Positions 9,955-18,829 of a DNA stretch of 64,000 nt are shown here, in pieces; the stretch's first letter is position 1, and each line of letters begins with the position of its first letter. Where the stretch lies: the NCBI RefSeq assembly GCF_004357765.1, contig NZ_SMTE01000007.1, forward strand, positions 62,001 through 126,000, in the 5' to 3' direction. Below the pieces are notes generated by a model. The model had not been told where the DNA came from and ran no database searches. It saw only the letters and a list, made by a program, of their open reading frames with translations. A program made the position numbers and the translations under genes. This DNA is from Pseudomonas putida. GTDB taxonomy: Bacteria; Pseudomonadota; Gammaproteobacteria; Pseudomonadales; Pseudomonadaceae.

Positions 9955-12396
9955 TTACCAGTGCAGCGAAACGGTCCCTAGCAGCGTGCGCTCCTCGCCC
10001 CAGTAACAACGTCCGGCATTGTTGCAGCCGGCCACGTACTCCTTGTCGAACAGGTTGCGTGCATTGACCTCCACCGACCAGTTCTCGTCGATCTCGTAGC
10101 CGACCTTGGCGTCCACCAGGGTCACGTCGCCGGTGTCGAGCGTGCCGTACAGGGTTGCAGGTGTGTAGGCGAAAGTGCTGTCGAAGTGACGCACGCCGCC
10201 ACCGATCTGGAGCCCCTTGAGCAAGCCGTCGCGGAATCGGTAGGTGCTCCATACCGACGCCTGGTTGCGCGGCACGCCGGTCATCTGATGGTCCTCGTAC
10301 AGCGACCCGGCCACGTCCTTGGTGATGCGCGAATCCGTGTAAGTGTAGGCGGCGGTGAGGTTGAGGTTTTCAGTGATGTCGCTGTTCAGTTCCAGTTCCA
10401 CGCCTTTGGAGCGGCTGGCGCCGATCTGGCGGTAATCGCCCACGGCCGAGTCGAACAGCACATCGTCCTTCTTGCGCAGGTCGTACACCGAAGCGGTGAC
10501 GGTGGTGTTCCAGCCTTTGGGCTCGTACTTGATACCCACTTCGTACTGTTCGCTGGTGGTCGGATCGAGCGGCCCGCTGCTGCTTTCGATCTGCTGGGTC
10601 GGCGCAAAGGCCGTGGAATAACTGAAGTACGGCGACAGGCCGTTTTCGAACTGGTACATCACCCCGGTCTGCCAGGTGAACTTGCTGTCCCAACTGTCCA
10701 TGTCGGCTTCTGCATTGAGGGTACCGGCCTTGTTGCGGAATTGGCTGTTGACCCGATCGAGGCGCCCGCCCAGCAGCAACACCCACTTGTCCACCTTGGT
10801 TTGCAGCTGGCTGTACAGGCCATACATGGTCTGTTCGAGCAGGGCGTTCTGCACCGCGAATGGGGTGCTCGGCTTGCCACCCCAGACCGGGTTGAAGACA
10901 TCGATGGTGCCGCCGAAGCCTGCGTCCCAGTCCTGGTTGAACGAGGTGCGGTCCAGGCTTGCACCCATCAATACGGTGTTTTCGAACGCGCCGCTGGTGA
11001 AGTGGCCTTCGAGTTGGTTGTCCAGGGAGTAGGCGATGGACTTGTTGTAGCGATCATAGGCCTGGTTGGTAAGCGTGGTACCGAAGCCACCCTCGTCGAG
11101 GGTGCCCGGCCACATTTCCTGGCGGTCGATGCGCGACTGCAGGTAGCGCGAGTTCTGGCGAAATTGCCAGGTGTCGTTGAAACGATGGCTGAACTCGTAG
11201 CCCAGGCTCCAGGTTTCACGCTCGAAATTGTCCCAGTCCGGGTTGCCGGAAAGCTGATCCTTGTCGATCTTGCCGTTGGGGTTGTGCAACAGCGTACCGG
11301 CGGCCGGGTAGCCGAGCTCCATCAGGGTACGGTCGCGCTGGTAGGTGGCCAGCACGGTCAGGCTGTTGAAGTCGTCGAAGTTCAGGGTCAGCGAAGGGGC
11401 GAGGTACAGGCGGTCATCAGGCTGGTGGTCGATCTGCGTGTCGGACTTGCGGCCCATCATCACCAGACGGCCGAGGATGTTGCCTGAATCGGACAGGGGC
11501 CCAGACACATCGACACCCAGCTGCCGGCGGTTGTGCGAGCCGTAGCTCAGTTGCACTTCGCCCCGCGGGTCGGCGGTCGGGCGCTTGCTCACCAGGTTGA
11601 CTACGCCGCCTGGAGCGTTTTCGCCATACAGGATCGAAGTCGGGCCGCGGAACACCTCCACCCGCTCCAGGCCATAGGGTTCGCTGCTGGTGTCGTAGCG
11701 GTTGCCTTGCACGCGCAGGCCGTCGCGCAGCAGTCCATAGCCATAGTCGGTGGCATTGAAGCCGCGGATGAAGAACAGGTCACCCGCCTGCCCATCACCG
11801 CCGGCGAAGGGTGGCGAGAAAATCCCCGGCACGTAGCCGAGCACCTCGGTCAGGGTTTGCGATTGCTGGTCGTCCATGCGTTGGCGGGTCACCACCGAGA
11901 CCGAGCGCGGCGTGTCGGCCAAGGCACTGCTGGTCTTGCTGGCGGTGCTGCTAGCGACCGCGCGATAGCCGCTGTCACCCTGACCGTTGCTGGCGAGCAG
12001 TGCGGCAGCGTTGACGGCGGTGGCGTCCAGTTGTAGGGCGTTGTCTTCGGCGAGCGGATGCAGCACGTAACCGGTGTTGCCCTGAGGCACGGCTTGCAGG
12101 CCGCTGCCCTGGAGTAGTTGGGCCAGTCCTTGGACAACACTGTAGCGACCTTGCAGGCCAGGGCTGCTCTTGCCGGCGGCCAGTTCGTTGCTGCCCGCGA
12201 GGTAGATGCCGGCCTGGCTGCTGAATTGGTTGAGAGCGGCTGCCAGCGAGCCGGGGGCGATGTCGAACAGGGTTTCGGCGTGAACTACCTGTTCGGCCAG
12301 GGCCGGTGATGCCGGCAGCATCAGCGGCGCGGCGGCGCAAAGAGAAAGCGGCGCGGCAAGCGCCAGGCGAAACGCGGGGTGGAAAGGCGTCGGCAT
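9955..12396 (-). CDS. TonB-dependent siderophore receptor with signalling (STN) domain
   Basis: This 813-residue outer-membrane receptor has a signal peptide (to about 34, ASPALAE), then a secretin/TonB N-terminal signalling domain (about 35-115, with FDIAPGSLAAALNQFSSQAG). A plug domain follows (about 155-280: TPRSVSVVTRQRMDDQ, VEVFRGPTSILYGENAPGG), then a 22-strand-type barrel ending in VSLHW. The STN domain means that substrate binding is relayed to the FecR-like protein encoded just upstream, which releases the ECF sigma factor. This is the FpvA/FecA pattern for ferric siderophores. Which siderophore is carried cannot be read; the name FpvA is not justified. Confidence 0.93.
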   Translation of the reverse strand: MPTPFHPAFRLALAAPLSLCAAAPLMLPASPALAEQVVHAETLFDIAPGSLAAALNQFSSQAGIYLAGSNELAAGKSSPGLQGRYSVVQGLAQLLQGSGLQAVPQGNTGYVLHPLAEDNALQLDATAVNAAALLASNGQGDSGYRAVASSTASKTSSALADTPRSVSVVTRQRMDDQQSQTLTEVLGYVPGIFSPPFAGGDGQAGDLFFIRGFNATDYGYGLLRDGLRVQGNRYDTSSEPYGLERVEVFRGPTSILYGENAPGGVVNLVSKRPTADPRGEVQLSYGSHNRRQLGVDVSGPLSDSGNILGRLVMMGRKSDTQIDHQPDDRLYLAPSLTLNFDDFNSLTVLATYQRDRTLMELGYPAAGTLLHNPNGKIDKDQLSGNPDWDNFERETWSLGYEFSHRFNDTWQFRQNSRYLQSRIDRQEMWPGTLDEGGFGTTLTNQAYDRYNKSIAYSLDNQLEGHFTSGAFENTVLMGASLDRTSFNQDWDAGFGGTIDVFNPVWGGKPSTPFAVQNALLEQTMYGLYSQLQTKVDKWVLLLGGRLDRVNSQFRNKAGTLNAEADMDSWDSKFTWQTGVMYQFENGLSPYFSYSTAFAPTQQIESSSGPLDPTTSEQYEVGIKYEPKGWNTTVTASVYDLRKKDDVLFDSAVGDYRQIGASRSKGVELELNSDITENLNLTAAYTYTDSRITKDVAGSLYEDHQMTGVPRNQASVWSTYRFRDGLLKGLQIGGGVRHFDSTFAYTPATLYGTLDTGDVTLVDAKVGYEIDENWSVEVNARNLFDKEYVAGCNNAGRCYWGEERTLLGTVSLHW

Positions 12397-12504
12397 GCGG
12401 ATCCCTGGAATCGTTACGGTGGGTTGATGTGGCTTACGGGAGGTAAACCGAACGAGACGGGAAAAAGGGAACCAGCCGTTTGCTATTTTTTCTCGAACCG
12501 CCGT

Positions 12505-13470
12505 TCACGCGGGCTCCACAGTGACCCACCAAGGCGTCAATCGCTGTACCCGGATCGGCAAGGCCGCTTGCAGCAATGCCAGCGCACGGTCGGTGTCGTC
12601 GAGGGGAAACGCCCCCATCACCGACAGCTGCGCCACTGCCGGGTGCCAGCCAAGATGCCCATGCCGATAGCGCCCCAGGGTCTGCAGCAAGTCTGCCAGG
12701 GGCATGCCCTCGGCATTGAGCCGCCGGTGAATCCAGGACTCCCCCGCGCTAAGTGCCGGGCCGATGGCACCTAAGCCGCGGGCGTTGAACGCGAGTTGCT
12801 GGCCGGCCTGTACCACGCAGCGCTGCTCGCTGAGGGCAGTACACACCTCGACGGCGCCGGCATAGACATTCAGCTGGGTGGTCTCGTCCTGCTGCAACAC
12901 GCTGAAGCGGGTCCCTAGGGCTTGCATGCGCCCTTGGGTAGTCTCGACGAAGAACGGCCGCCGAGGGTCGTGTGCGGTTTCCACCAGGATGTCACCGAAG
13001 CGCAGGTGCACCACCCGCGACAGCGGCGAGAACTCCAGGTCGACAGCGCTTTGTGCGCCCAGCCACAGCTGGCTGCCATCGGCCAGTTGGGTTTCTCGGG
13101 TTTCACCGATGCCCGTGGCCAGGTCCGCGCGCCACCCCGACAACGGCGCCCCACGCCAGGCGTGCCAGCCCAGCAGCGAGCTGGCGCCCAGCACCAGCAA
13201 GGTCTTGAGCCCGCTGCGGCGGCTGAAGCGCCGTGCATCCTGGTCGCGCAGCACTCGCCCGGCACTGTTGCCTGGGCCTTGCAACGGAGCGAAGCGCTGG
13301 CCGACCCGTTGCACGTACAGCCAGGCCAACTGGTGGTCATCGTGCTGGTCGAGCCAGCGTTGCCATTGCGTGCGCACTTGCGCATCGGCGTGCTCGTCTT
13401 GCAGTTGCACGTACCAGTGAGCAGCTTGCTCGAGGCTTGCGTGGCTGAGCGTGGGGGGCTGGCGGGTCAT
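12505..13470 (-). CDS. FecR-family anti-sigma factor / signal transducer
   Basis: This 321-residue protein starts 4 bases after the sigma-factor stop codon. The cytoplasmic N-terminal domain (residues 1-80, with EQAAHWYVQLQDEH and WLDQHDDHQLAW) binds the sigma factor. One membrane span lies near residues 88-104 (TLLVLGASSLLGWHAW). The periplasmic FecR domain follows, with LADGSQLWLGAQSAVDLEFS and RMQALGTRFSVLQQ, and its C-terminal part contacts the STN domain of the TonB receptor. It both restrains and, when signalled, activates the partner sigma factor in this cell-surface signalling system. Confidence 0.93.
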   Translation of the reverse strand: MTRQPPTLSHASLEQAAHWYVQLQDEHADAQVRTQWQRWLDQHDDHQLAWLYVQRVGQRFAPLQGPGNSAGRVLRDQDARRFSRRSGLKTLLVLGASSLLGWHAWRGAPLSGWRADLATGIGETRETQLADGSQLWLGAQSAVDLEFSPLSRVVHLRFGDILVETAHDPRRPFFVETTQGRMQALGTRFSVLQQDETTQLNVYAGAVEVCTALSEQRCVVQAGQQLAFNARGLGAIGPALSAGESWIHRRLNAEGMPLADLLQTLGRYRHGHLGWHPAVAQLSVMGAFPLDDTDRALALLQAALPIRVQRLTPWWVTVEPA

Positions 13471-13474
13471 GGCG

Positions 13475-14029
13475 TCACTCCACCAGCAGGCCGTCGAGTT
13501 CGGCCTCGAGGATGGCGCAATGCAGGAACGCCTGGGCCAGGTACTTCTTGATCATCCGTTCGCTCACGCCGATATGCGCGGCGATATCGCGGTAGCCCAG
13601 GCCGTCGATCTGGGCCAGGAGGAAAGCCTGGCGGACCTTGGACGGCAGGCGCAGCAGCATGGCGTCGACCTCGTGCAGGGTCTCGACGATCAGCGCACGT
13701 TGTTCGGGGGAGGGCTGCAGGGCGGGGGACTGCAACGCCAGGTGCTCCAGCCAGGCCTGCTCCAGTTTCTGCCTGCGCCAATGGTCGATGCACAGGCCGC
13801 GGGCGATGGTCGCCAGGTACGAGCGCTCACCTGCCTGGCCGTCGAACTGTCGCGGTCGATGGAGGATGCGCACGAATGTGTCCTGCACCAGGTCGGCGGC
13901 ATCGGGGCGATTGCCGAGGCGCCGCTGGAGAAACCCAAGCAACCAGCCCGAATGGCTCTGGTAGAGGCTGTGAATGGAGCTGTTCAACTCAGGTATCGAG
14001 ACCACGGCGGGCATCCGGCGCAAGCGCAT
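13475..14029 (-). CDS. ECF sigma factor, FecI type
   Basis: A protein of about 184 residues. The start is uncertain: ATGs at 14029 and 14014 both lack a strong ribosome-binding site, and 14077 is also in frame. Sigma region 2 is SLYQSHSGWLLGFLQRRLGNR and DLVQDTFVRIL; region 4 is LPSKVRQAFLLAQIDGLGYRDIAAHIGVSERMIKKYL. These match iron-starvation ECF sigmas. It heads the sigma - FecR - TonB receptor series and probably drives transcription of the receptor gene, perhaps from a promoter in the 108-base gap at 12397-12504. Expression is probably under Fur, as is usual for this class. Confidence 0.9.
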   Translation of the reverse strand: MRLRRMPAVVSIPELNSSIHSLYQSHSGWLLGFLQRRLGNRPDAADLVQDTFVRILHRPRQFDGQAGERSYLATIARGLCIDHWRRQKLEQAWLEHLALQSPALQPSPEQRALIVETLHEVDAMLLRLPSKVRQAFLLAQIDGLGYRDIAAHIGVSERMIKKYLAQAFLHCAILEAELDGLLVE

Positions 14030-14033
14030 AGCT

Positions 14034-14054
14034 GGTGCGAATGAGAAATGATCG
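14034..14054 (-). promoter_or_regulatory. Possible Fur box upstream of the ECF sigma gene
   Basis: The stretch around GAATGAGAAATGATCGC resembles the Fur consensus (about 10 of 19 positions to GATAATGATAATCATTATC). It lies just upstream of the proposed sigma start, where iron control would be expected. The match is modest and was made by eye. Confidence 0.35.
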
Positions 14055-14146
14055 CAATAGTAGGGGCGACTGATCAATACTGCAATCGCCCGATAAGTGG
14101 CACGTGGCCATGAGACAACCTGTCGCCTTGCGCCCGGCCAGGCAAT

Positions 14147-14174
14147 TTGTTTGTACTGGCATTTCAGTTACAAT
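14147..14174 (+). promoter_or_regulatory. Candidate sigma-70 promoter for mqo
   Basis: TTGTTT (14147-14152), a 16-base spacer and TACAAT (14169-14174) sit about 160 bases before the mqo start in the 307-base gap between the divergent sigma gene and mqo. I see no other feature in this gap. Confidence 0.4.
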
Positions 14175-14336
14175 CGCCGAAACGATTCAGCGCTGTAGGT
14201 CAATTCGACAAAAGCCTGAGTCATTTTCTGGTTCTCTAGCCGCTGAACAATGACCACAAAAAGCCTGCGCGGAAGAACACGAAACACTTGGGCCAGCCAC
14301 AGGCCCACCTACCTGTTCTACTGACTGGATTTTTCA

Positions 14337-15974
14337 ATGTTCAAGAAAGCTGGCAAAACCTTGCTGGGCCTCGCTGTCGCCGCAAGCTTCATGCAGGCGC
14401 ATGCCGAAGACACCAAGAAAGTCGATGTGCTGCTGGTCGGCGGCGGCATCATGAGCTCCACCCTGGCCGTGTGGCTGCACGAGCTGGAGCCGAGCTGGTC
14501 GATGGAGATGGTCGAGCGCCTGGACGGCGTCGCCGAAGAAAGCTCCAACGGCTGGAACAACGCCGGTACCGGCCACTCCGCGCTGGCCGAGCTGAACTAC
14601 ACCCCGGAAGACAAAGACGGCAACGTCAACATCTCCAAGGCCATCGAGATCAACGAAGCCTTCCAGATTTCCCGTCAGTTCTGGTCCTGGCAGGTTCGCC
14701 AGGGCGTGTTGAAGAACCCGCACTCGTTCATCAACACCACTCCGCACATGAGCTTCGTGTGGGGCGACGACAACATCAAGTTCCTCAAGAAGCGCTACGA
14801 CGCGCTGCAGGCCAGCCCGCTGTTCCGCCCGATGCAGTACTCCGAGGACCACGCGCAGATCGCCAAGTGGGTCCCGCTGATGATGGAAGGGCGCGACCCG
14901 AACCAGAAGCTCGCGGTGACCTGGACGCCGATCGGCACAGACGTCAACTTCGGTGAGATCACCCGCCAGTTCGTCGGCCACCTGCAGACTCAAAAGAACT
15001 TCGACCTGAAGCTCTCCAGCGAAGTGCAGGACATCAGCCGCAACGAAGACGGCTCTTGGCACGTCGAGTACAAGAACCTGAAGGATGGCACCGAGCATGC
15101 CACCGACGCCAAGTTCCTGTTCATCGGTGCCGGTGGCGGCGCGCTGAAGCTGCTGCAGAAGTCCGGCATTCCGGAAGCCAAGGAGTACGCAGGCTTCCCG
15201 GTAGGTGGCTCGTTCCTGGTCACCGAGAACCCGACCATCGCCATGCAGCACATGGCCAAAGCCTACGGCATCGCCTCGACCGGTGCGCCACCCATGTCGG
15301 TTCCGCACCTCGATACCCGCGTGCTCGATGGCAAGCGCGTGATTCTGTTCGGGCCATTCGCCACCTTCTCGACCAAGTTCCTGAAGAACGGTTCGTACTT
15401 CGACCTGCTTGGCAGCACCACCCTGCACAACGTGTGGCCGATGACCAAGGTCGGTATCGACCAGTACCCGCTGGTGGAGTACCTCGCCGGCCAGCTGATG
15501 CTATCGGATGACGACCGCTTCGAGGCGCTGCGCACCTACTTCCCGAACGCCAAGAAGGAAGACTGGAAGCTGTGGCAGGCGGGCCAGCGTGTGCAGATCA
15601 TCAAACGTGACGCAGAGAAGGGCGGCGTGCTGAAGCTGGGTACCGAAGTGGTGGCCTCGCAGGACCGCACCATCGCCGGCCTGCTGGGCGCTTCGCCAGG
15701 TGCCTCGACTGCCGCGCCGATCATGCTGAACGTGCTGGAAACCGTGTTCAAGGAGAAGGTCGCGACTCCAGAGTGGCAGGCCAAGATCAAGGAAATCGTA
15801 CCGAGCTACGGCACCAAGCTGAACGACTCGGCAGCGGCCACCCAGAAAGAGTGGAACTACACTGCCGAAGTGTTGCAGCTGCAGAAGCCGCCGGTGATCG
15901 ACCAGAGCGTCGGCACCAGCACCGATCTGAGCAAGCCGGTTGAAAGCAACCCTGAAAACGACATGGCGCTGTAA
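14337..15974 (+). CDS. mqo: Malate:quinone oxidoreductase with N-terminal signal-like segment
   Basis: This 545-residue FAD enzyme oxidises malate to oxaloacetate and passes electrons to the quinone pool, bypassing NAD-linked malate dehydrogenase. Dinucleotide binding is [18 protein letters not shown] (about residues 29-47). Family motifs [33 protein letters not shown] and [16 protein letters not shown] are all present. Before the FAD motif lies a 23-residue stretch ([25 protein letters not shown]) that looks like a cleavable signal peptide. Typical Mqo is a cytoplasmic-side peripheral protein without one, so the topology here is worth testing. A strong terminator follows. Confidence 0.95.
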   Translation: MFKKAGKTLLGLAVAASFMQAHAEDTKKVDVLLVGGGIMSSTLAVWLHELEPSWSMEMVERLDGVAEESSNGWNNAGTGHSALAELNYTPEDKDGNVNISKAIEINEAFQISRQFWSWQVRQGVLKNPHSFINTTPHMSFVWGDDNIKFLKKRYDALQASPLFRPMQYSEDHAQIAKWVPLMMEGRDPNQKLAVTWTPIGTDVNFGEITRQFVGHLQTQKNFDLKLSSEVQDISRNEDGSWHVEYKNLKDGTEHATDAKFLFIGAGGGALKLLQKSGIPEAKEYAGFPVGGSFLVTENPTIAMQHMAKAYGIASTGAPPMSVPHLDTRVLDGKRVILFGPFATFSTKFLKNGSYFDLLGSTTLHNVWPMTKVGIDQYPLVEYLAGQLMLSDDDRFEALRTYFPNAKKEDWKLWQAGQRVQIIKRDAEKGGVLKLGTEVVASQDRTIAGLLGASPGASTAAPIMLNVLETVFKEKVATPEWQAKIKEIVPSYGTKLNDSAAATQKEWNYTAEVLQLQKPPVIDQSVGTSTDLSKPVESNPENDMAL

Positions 15975-15994
15975 GCGGCGACCGGTTGTGATCG

Positions 15995-16025
15995 AAAGCC
16001 ACGGGGGTGACCTCGTGGCTTTTTT
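15995..16025 (+). terminator. Rho-independent terminator of mqo
   Basis: AAAGCCACG / CGTGGCTTT stem with a 10-base loop and a T tract, 20 bases after the mqo stop codon. The complementary A residues could also serve the convergent ArsR gene. Confidence 0.85.
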
Positions 16026-16067
16026 GTTGGCTGAAAATCGATGAGCTGGCCGTGGCCGGAACAGGCA

Positions 16068-16376
16068 TCAGCGCTGACGCAGAATGCAGTCGAGCAAACC
16101 CGGAAAGCGCTCCTCGAGCATTTCGCTGCGCAAGGAGTTCATGTGCGTGGTGCCGACATTGCGGGTATGCACCAGCCCCGCGTCACGCAACACGCGAAAA
16201 TGATGGGACATGCTCGACTTCGGTCGACCACCGTCCAGCTCGCCGCAGCTGGCCTCGGTCACGCCGGCCAGGTGGCGGACGATACCCAGGCGCACCGGGT
16301 CGCTCAAGGCGTAGAGCACGCGTTCGAGTAGCAGGTCTTCAGGATTGGGATGTTTGTAGGCTCGCATGGTCGACAT
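16068..16376 (-). CDS. ArsR-family helix-turn-helix regulator
   Basis: A small winged-helix protein of about 102 residues. Starts at 16376, 16367 and even 16403 are in frame and none has a clear ribosome-binding site, so the N-terminus is uncertain. Core sequence LYALSDPVRLGIVRHLAG, then KSSMSHHFRVLRDAGLVHTRN, is the ArsR DNA-binding fold. The metal-binding ELCVCDL motif of arsenic and cadmium sensors is absent, so it more likely senses a redox or organic signal. It diverges from xenA, and a perfect palindrome lies in the shared gap, suggesting repression of xenA and of itself. Confidence 0.88.
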   Translation of the reverse strand: MSTMRAYKHPNPEDLLLERVLYALSDPVRLGIVRHLAGVTEASCGELDGGRPKSSMSHHFRVLRDAGLVHTRNVGTTHMNSLRSEMLEERFPGLLDCILRQR

Positions 16377-16401
16377 GATAACGAGGGTTTCCATTATTGC
16401 C

Positions 16402-16425
16402 ATAGTTCGATTATGATCGAACTAT
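16402..16425. promoter_or_regulatory. Perfect palindrome, probable ArsR operator
   Basis: ATAGTTCGAT, then TATG, then ATCGAACTAT: two exact 10-bp arms in the 77-base gap between the ArsR gene and xenA. Size and symmetry fit an ArsR dimer site. The central TATGAT could be part of a -10 element, which would make binding directly repressive. Confidence 0.7.
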
Positions 16426-16453
16426 CGTATTCAAGCCAACCGGGAGCTTGCCC

Positions 16454-17545
16454 ATGTCCGTACTGTTCGAACCCTACACCCTCAAGGACGTCACCCTGCG
16501 CAACCGCATCGCCATTCCCCCGATGTGCCAATACATGGCCGAGGACGGCATGATCAACGATTGGCACCACGTGCACCTGGCCGGCCTGGCCCGTGGCGGT
16601 GCCGGGTTGCTGGTGGTGGAGGCCACTGCGGTGGCGCCGGAAGGGCGCATCACTCCCGGCTGCGCCGGCATCTGGAGCGATGCCCATGCCCAGGCCTTCG
16701 TCCCCGTGGTGCAGGCCATCAAGGCTGCCGGTTCGGTACCGGGCATCCAGATCGCCCACGCCGGGCGCAAGGCCAGCGCCAATCGTCCCTGGGAAGGTGA
16801 TGACCACATCGCCGCTGACGATGCCCGTGGCTGGGACACCATCGCGCCTTCGGCCATCGCCTTTGGTGCCCACCTGCCGAAAGTGCCGCGTGAGATGACC
16901 TTGGACGATATCGCCCGGGTCAAACAGGATTTCGTCGATGCCGCACGCCGTGCCCGCGATGCCGGTTTCGAATGGATCGAACTGCATTTCGCCCATGGTT
17001 ACCTGGGCCAGAGCTTTTTCTCCGAGCACTCCAACAAGCGTACCGATGCCTACGGTGGCAGCTTCGACAACCGCAGCCGCTTCCTCCTCGAAACGCTCGC
17101 TGCCGTGCGCGAAGTCTGGCCAGAGAACCTGCCGCTGACTGCCCGTTTCGGTGTGTTGGAGTACGACGGTCGCGACGAGCAGACCCTGCAGGAGTCGATC
17201 GAACTGGCTCGTCGCTTCAAGGCCGGCGGGCTTGACCTGCTGAGCGTCAGTGTCGGGTTCACCATCCCCGACACCAACATCCCGTGGGGCCCGGCATTCA
17301 TGGGGCCGATTGCCGAGCGCGTGCGCCGCGAAGCGGGCTTGCCGGTGACTTCGGCCTGGGGCTTTGGCACCCCGCAACTGGCAGAAGGTGCGCTGCAGGC
17401 CAACCAGCTCGATCTGGTGTCGGTGGGCCGGGCACACCTGGCCGATCCGCACTGGGCGTATTTCGCAGCCAAGGAGTTGGGTGTGGAAAAGGCTTCCTGG
17501 ACCTTGCCGGCACCTTACGCCCACTGGCTCGAGCGTTATCGCTGA
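16454..17545 (+). CDS. xenA: Xenobiotic reductase XenA (old yellow enzyme family)
   Basis: This 363-residue FMN enzyme starts at ATG 16454, seven bases after GGGAG. The sequence MSVLFEPYTLKDVTLRNRI, the active-site cysteine loop PPMCQYM, the substrate-binding HFAHGYLGQSFFSEHSNKR and the C-terminal ASWTLPAPYAHWLERYR agree almost residue for residue with the XenA I remember from P. putida, of the same length. It uses NAD(P)H to reduce activated alkenes, nitrate esters and some nitroaromatics, and is of the thermophilic-like (YqjM) class with the regulatory Cys near residue 25. The ArsR neighbour probably controls it. Confidence 0.95.
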   Translation: MSVLFEPYTLKDVTLRNRIAIPPMCQYMAEDGMINDWHHVHLAGLARGGAGLLVVEATAVAPEGRITPGCAGIWSDAHAQAFVPVVQAIKAAGSVPGIQIAHAGRKASANRPWEGDDHIAADDARGWDTIAPSAIAFGAHLPKVPREMTLDDIARVKQDFVDAARRARDAGFEWIELHFAHGYLGQSFFSEHSNKRTDAYGGSFDNRSRFLLETLAAVREVWPENLPLTARFGVLEYDGRDEQTLQESIELARRFKAGGLDLLSVSVGFTIPDTNIPWGPAFMGPIAERVRREAGLPVTSAWGFGTPQLAEGALQANQLDLVSVGRAHLADPHWAYFAAKELGVEKASWTLPAPYAHWLERYR

Positions 17546-17551
17546 GGTGCT

Positions 17552-17572
17552 CGGGGCCGCACAGCGGCCCCG
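17552..17572. terminator. Bidirectional hairpin between xenA and the hydroxyproline operon
   Basis: CGGGGCCG / CGGCCCCG with a 5-base loop between two convergent genes, 6 bases after the xenA stop. No long T tract on either side. Confidence 0.6.
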
Positions 17573-17575
17573 CGC

Positions 17576-18826
17576 TCAAAACCGATCCAGCCGGTAGGCC
17601 TGCATCTCGGGCCCTGCGGACTGCTCCGCCAAACGCCCCACCCATTGCGCCGTCACCGCCGCCTGGGTCAGCCCCAGATGCTGATGCCCGAACGCGAGCA
17701 GCACACGGCCATCACAGACCCGGTCGATCACTGGCAGAGAATCCGGCAGCGACGGCCTGAAGCCCATCCACGGCGTTGCGCCCTCGGTGCTCAGTTCATC
17801 GCGGAACAACCCCGTGCTCAATCGGTGCAACTGCCAAGCCCGTTGCATGCTCGGCGCTGCGTCCAACCCAGCGAACTCCACCGTGCCGGCCAGGCGCAGG
17901 CCCTCGGCCATCGGCGTCATGATGAACTTGCGCTCCAGTGACGTGACGGCGAACGGCAAGCGCTGATGCTCAGCCGGCAACATCAGGTGATAGCCTCGCT
18001 CGGTATCCAGTGGCACGTGCTTACCAGTCAGCGCCGCCGTCAGTCGTGCCGAATGAGCGCCACAGCTGACCAGCACCTGGCGCGCCTGGAATCTGCCCTG
18101 GCTGCTGGTGAGGCTGACGCCGGCTGCGTTGGGCTGGCCGCCGTCGACCTCGGCGCGGATGAAACGTACCCCACTGGCCTTGGCCGCCTCGAACACTTCG
18201 CAGACGACGCGGTACGGGTCGATGAAGTGTCCGGTGCCGGGGAAGAACAGCCCGCCGAGCAAGGCCGGGTTCAACTGAGGGGCGGCTGCCCGCACGCTCT
18301 CGGCCGACCACAGATCCACCGCGACATTCTGCCTTTGCATGCGCGCAGCCAGGGCCTCGAGCACTGGGCGCGACGCAGGCTTTTCGAATACCAGCAGCGA
18401 GCCGTCTTCCTTGAACAATGCGCTGTGCCCGATTGATTCGAGCAGTTGCTGCCAAGCCCCAAGGCTGCCTTCGTTCAGCGCGCGGATGCCTGCCACGCTG
18501 CGTTGGAACGGCGCCGGGCGCAGGTTGAGCAGTAGCCGGACGAACCAGGGCATGGCCTTGGGCAGGTATTTCCAGTCCAGACGCAGCGGGCCCATGGGGT
18601 CGAGCAGCATGCGTGGCAGGCGCTTGAGGATCGACAGATCGGCGATCGGGAACACCTGCTCGGTGGCCAGGTGTCCGGCGTTGCCATAGGACGCGCCCTG
18701 GCCAGGCTCATTGCGATCGATCAGCAGTACCCGACGTCCCTGACGGGCCAGTTGCAGGGCGCAGGCGACGCCGACAATGCCGGCGCCTACCACGGCGACA
18801 TCGGTATCTAACGGGGCATCGGCCAT
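17576..18826 (-). CDS. FAD-dependent D-hydroxyproline dehydrogenase (DadA/DAO family)
   Basis: This 416-residue oxidoreductase begins 3 bases after the aldehyde dehydrogenase stop, with AAGGGAAG as ribosome-binding site. The N-terminus VAVVGAGIVGVACALQLARQGRRVLLIDR is an FAD-binding Rossmann fold, and GASYGNAGHL and the C-terminal LLAFGHQHLGLTQ are typical of DadA-like D-amino-acid dehydrogenases. In this cluster the expected step is oxidation of cis-4-hydroxy-D-proline to pyrroline-4-hydroxy-2-carboxylate, with electrons going to the respiratory chain. The clustering with the epimerase and deaminase makes this assignment strong; a general D-amino-acid dehydrogenase is the alternative. Confidence 0.88.
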   Translation of the reverse strand: MADAPLDTDVAVVGAGIVGVACALQLARQGRRVLLIDRNEPGQGASYGNAGHLATEQVFPIADLSILKRLPRMLLDPMGPLRLDWKYLPKAMPWFVRLLLNLRPAPFQRSVAGIRALNEGSLGAWQQLLESIGHSALFKEDGSLLVFEKPASRPVLEALAARMQRQNVAVDLWSAESVRAAAPQLNPALLGGLFFPGTGHFIDPYRVVCEVFEAAKASGVRFIRAEVDGGQPNAAGVSLTSSQGRFQARQVLVSCGAHSARLTAALTGKHVPLDTERGYHLMLPAEHQRLPFAVTSLERKFIMTPMAEGLRLAGTVEFAGLDAAPSMQRAWQLHRLSTGLFRDELSTEGATPWMGFRPSLPDSLPVIDRVCDGRVLLAFGHQHLGLTQAAVTAQWVGRLAEQSAGPEMQAYRLDRF

Positions 18827-18829
18827 GGT

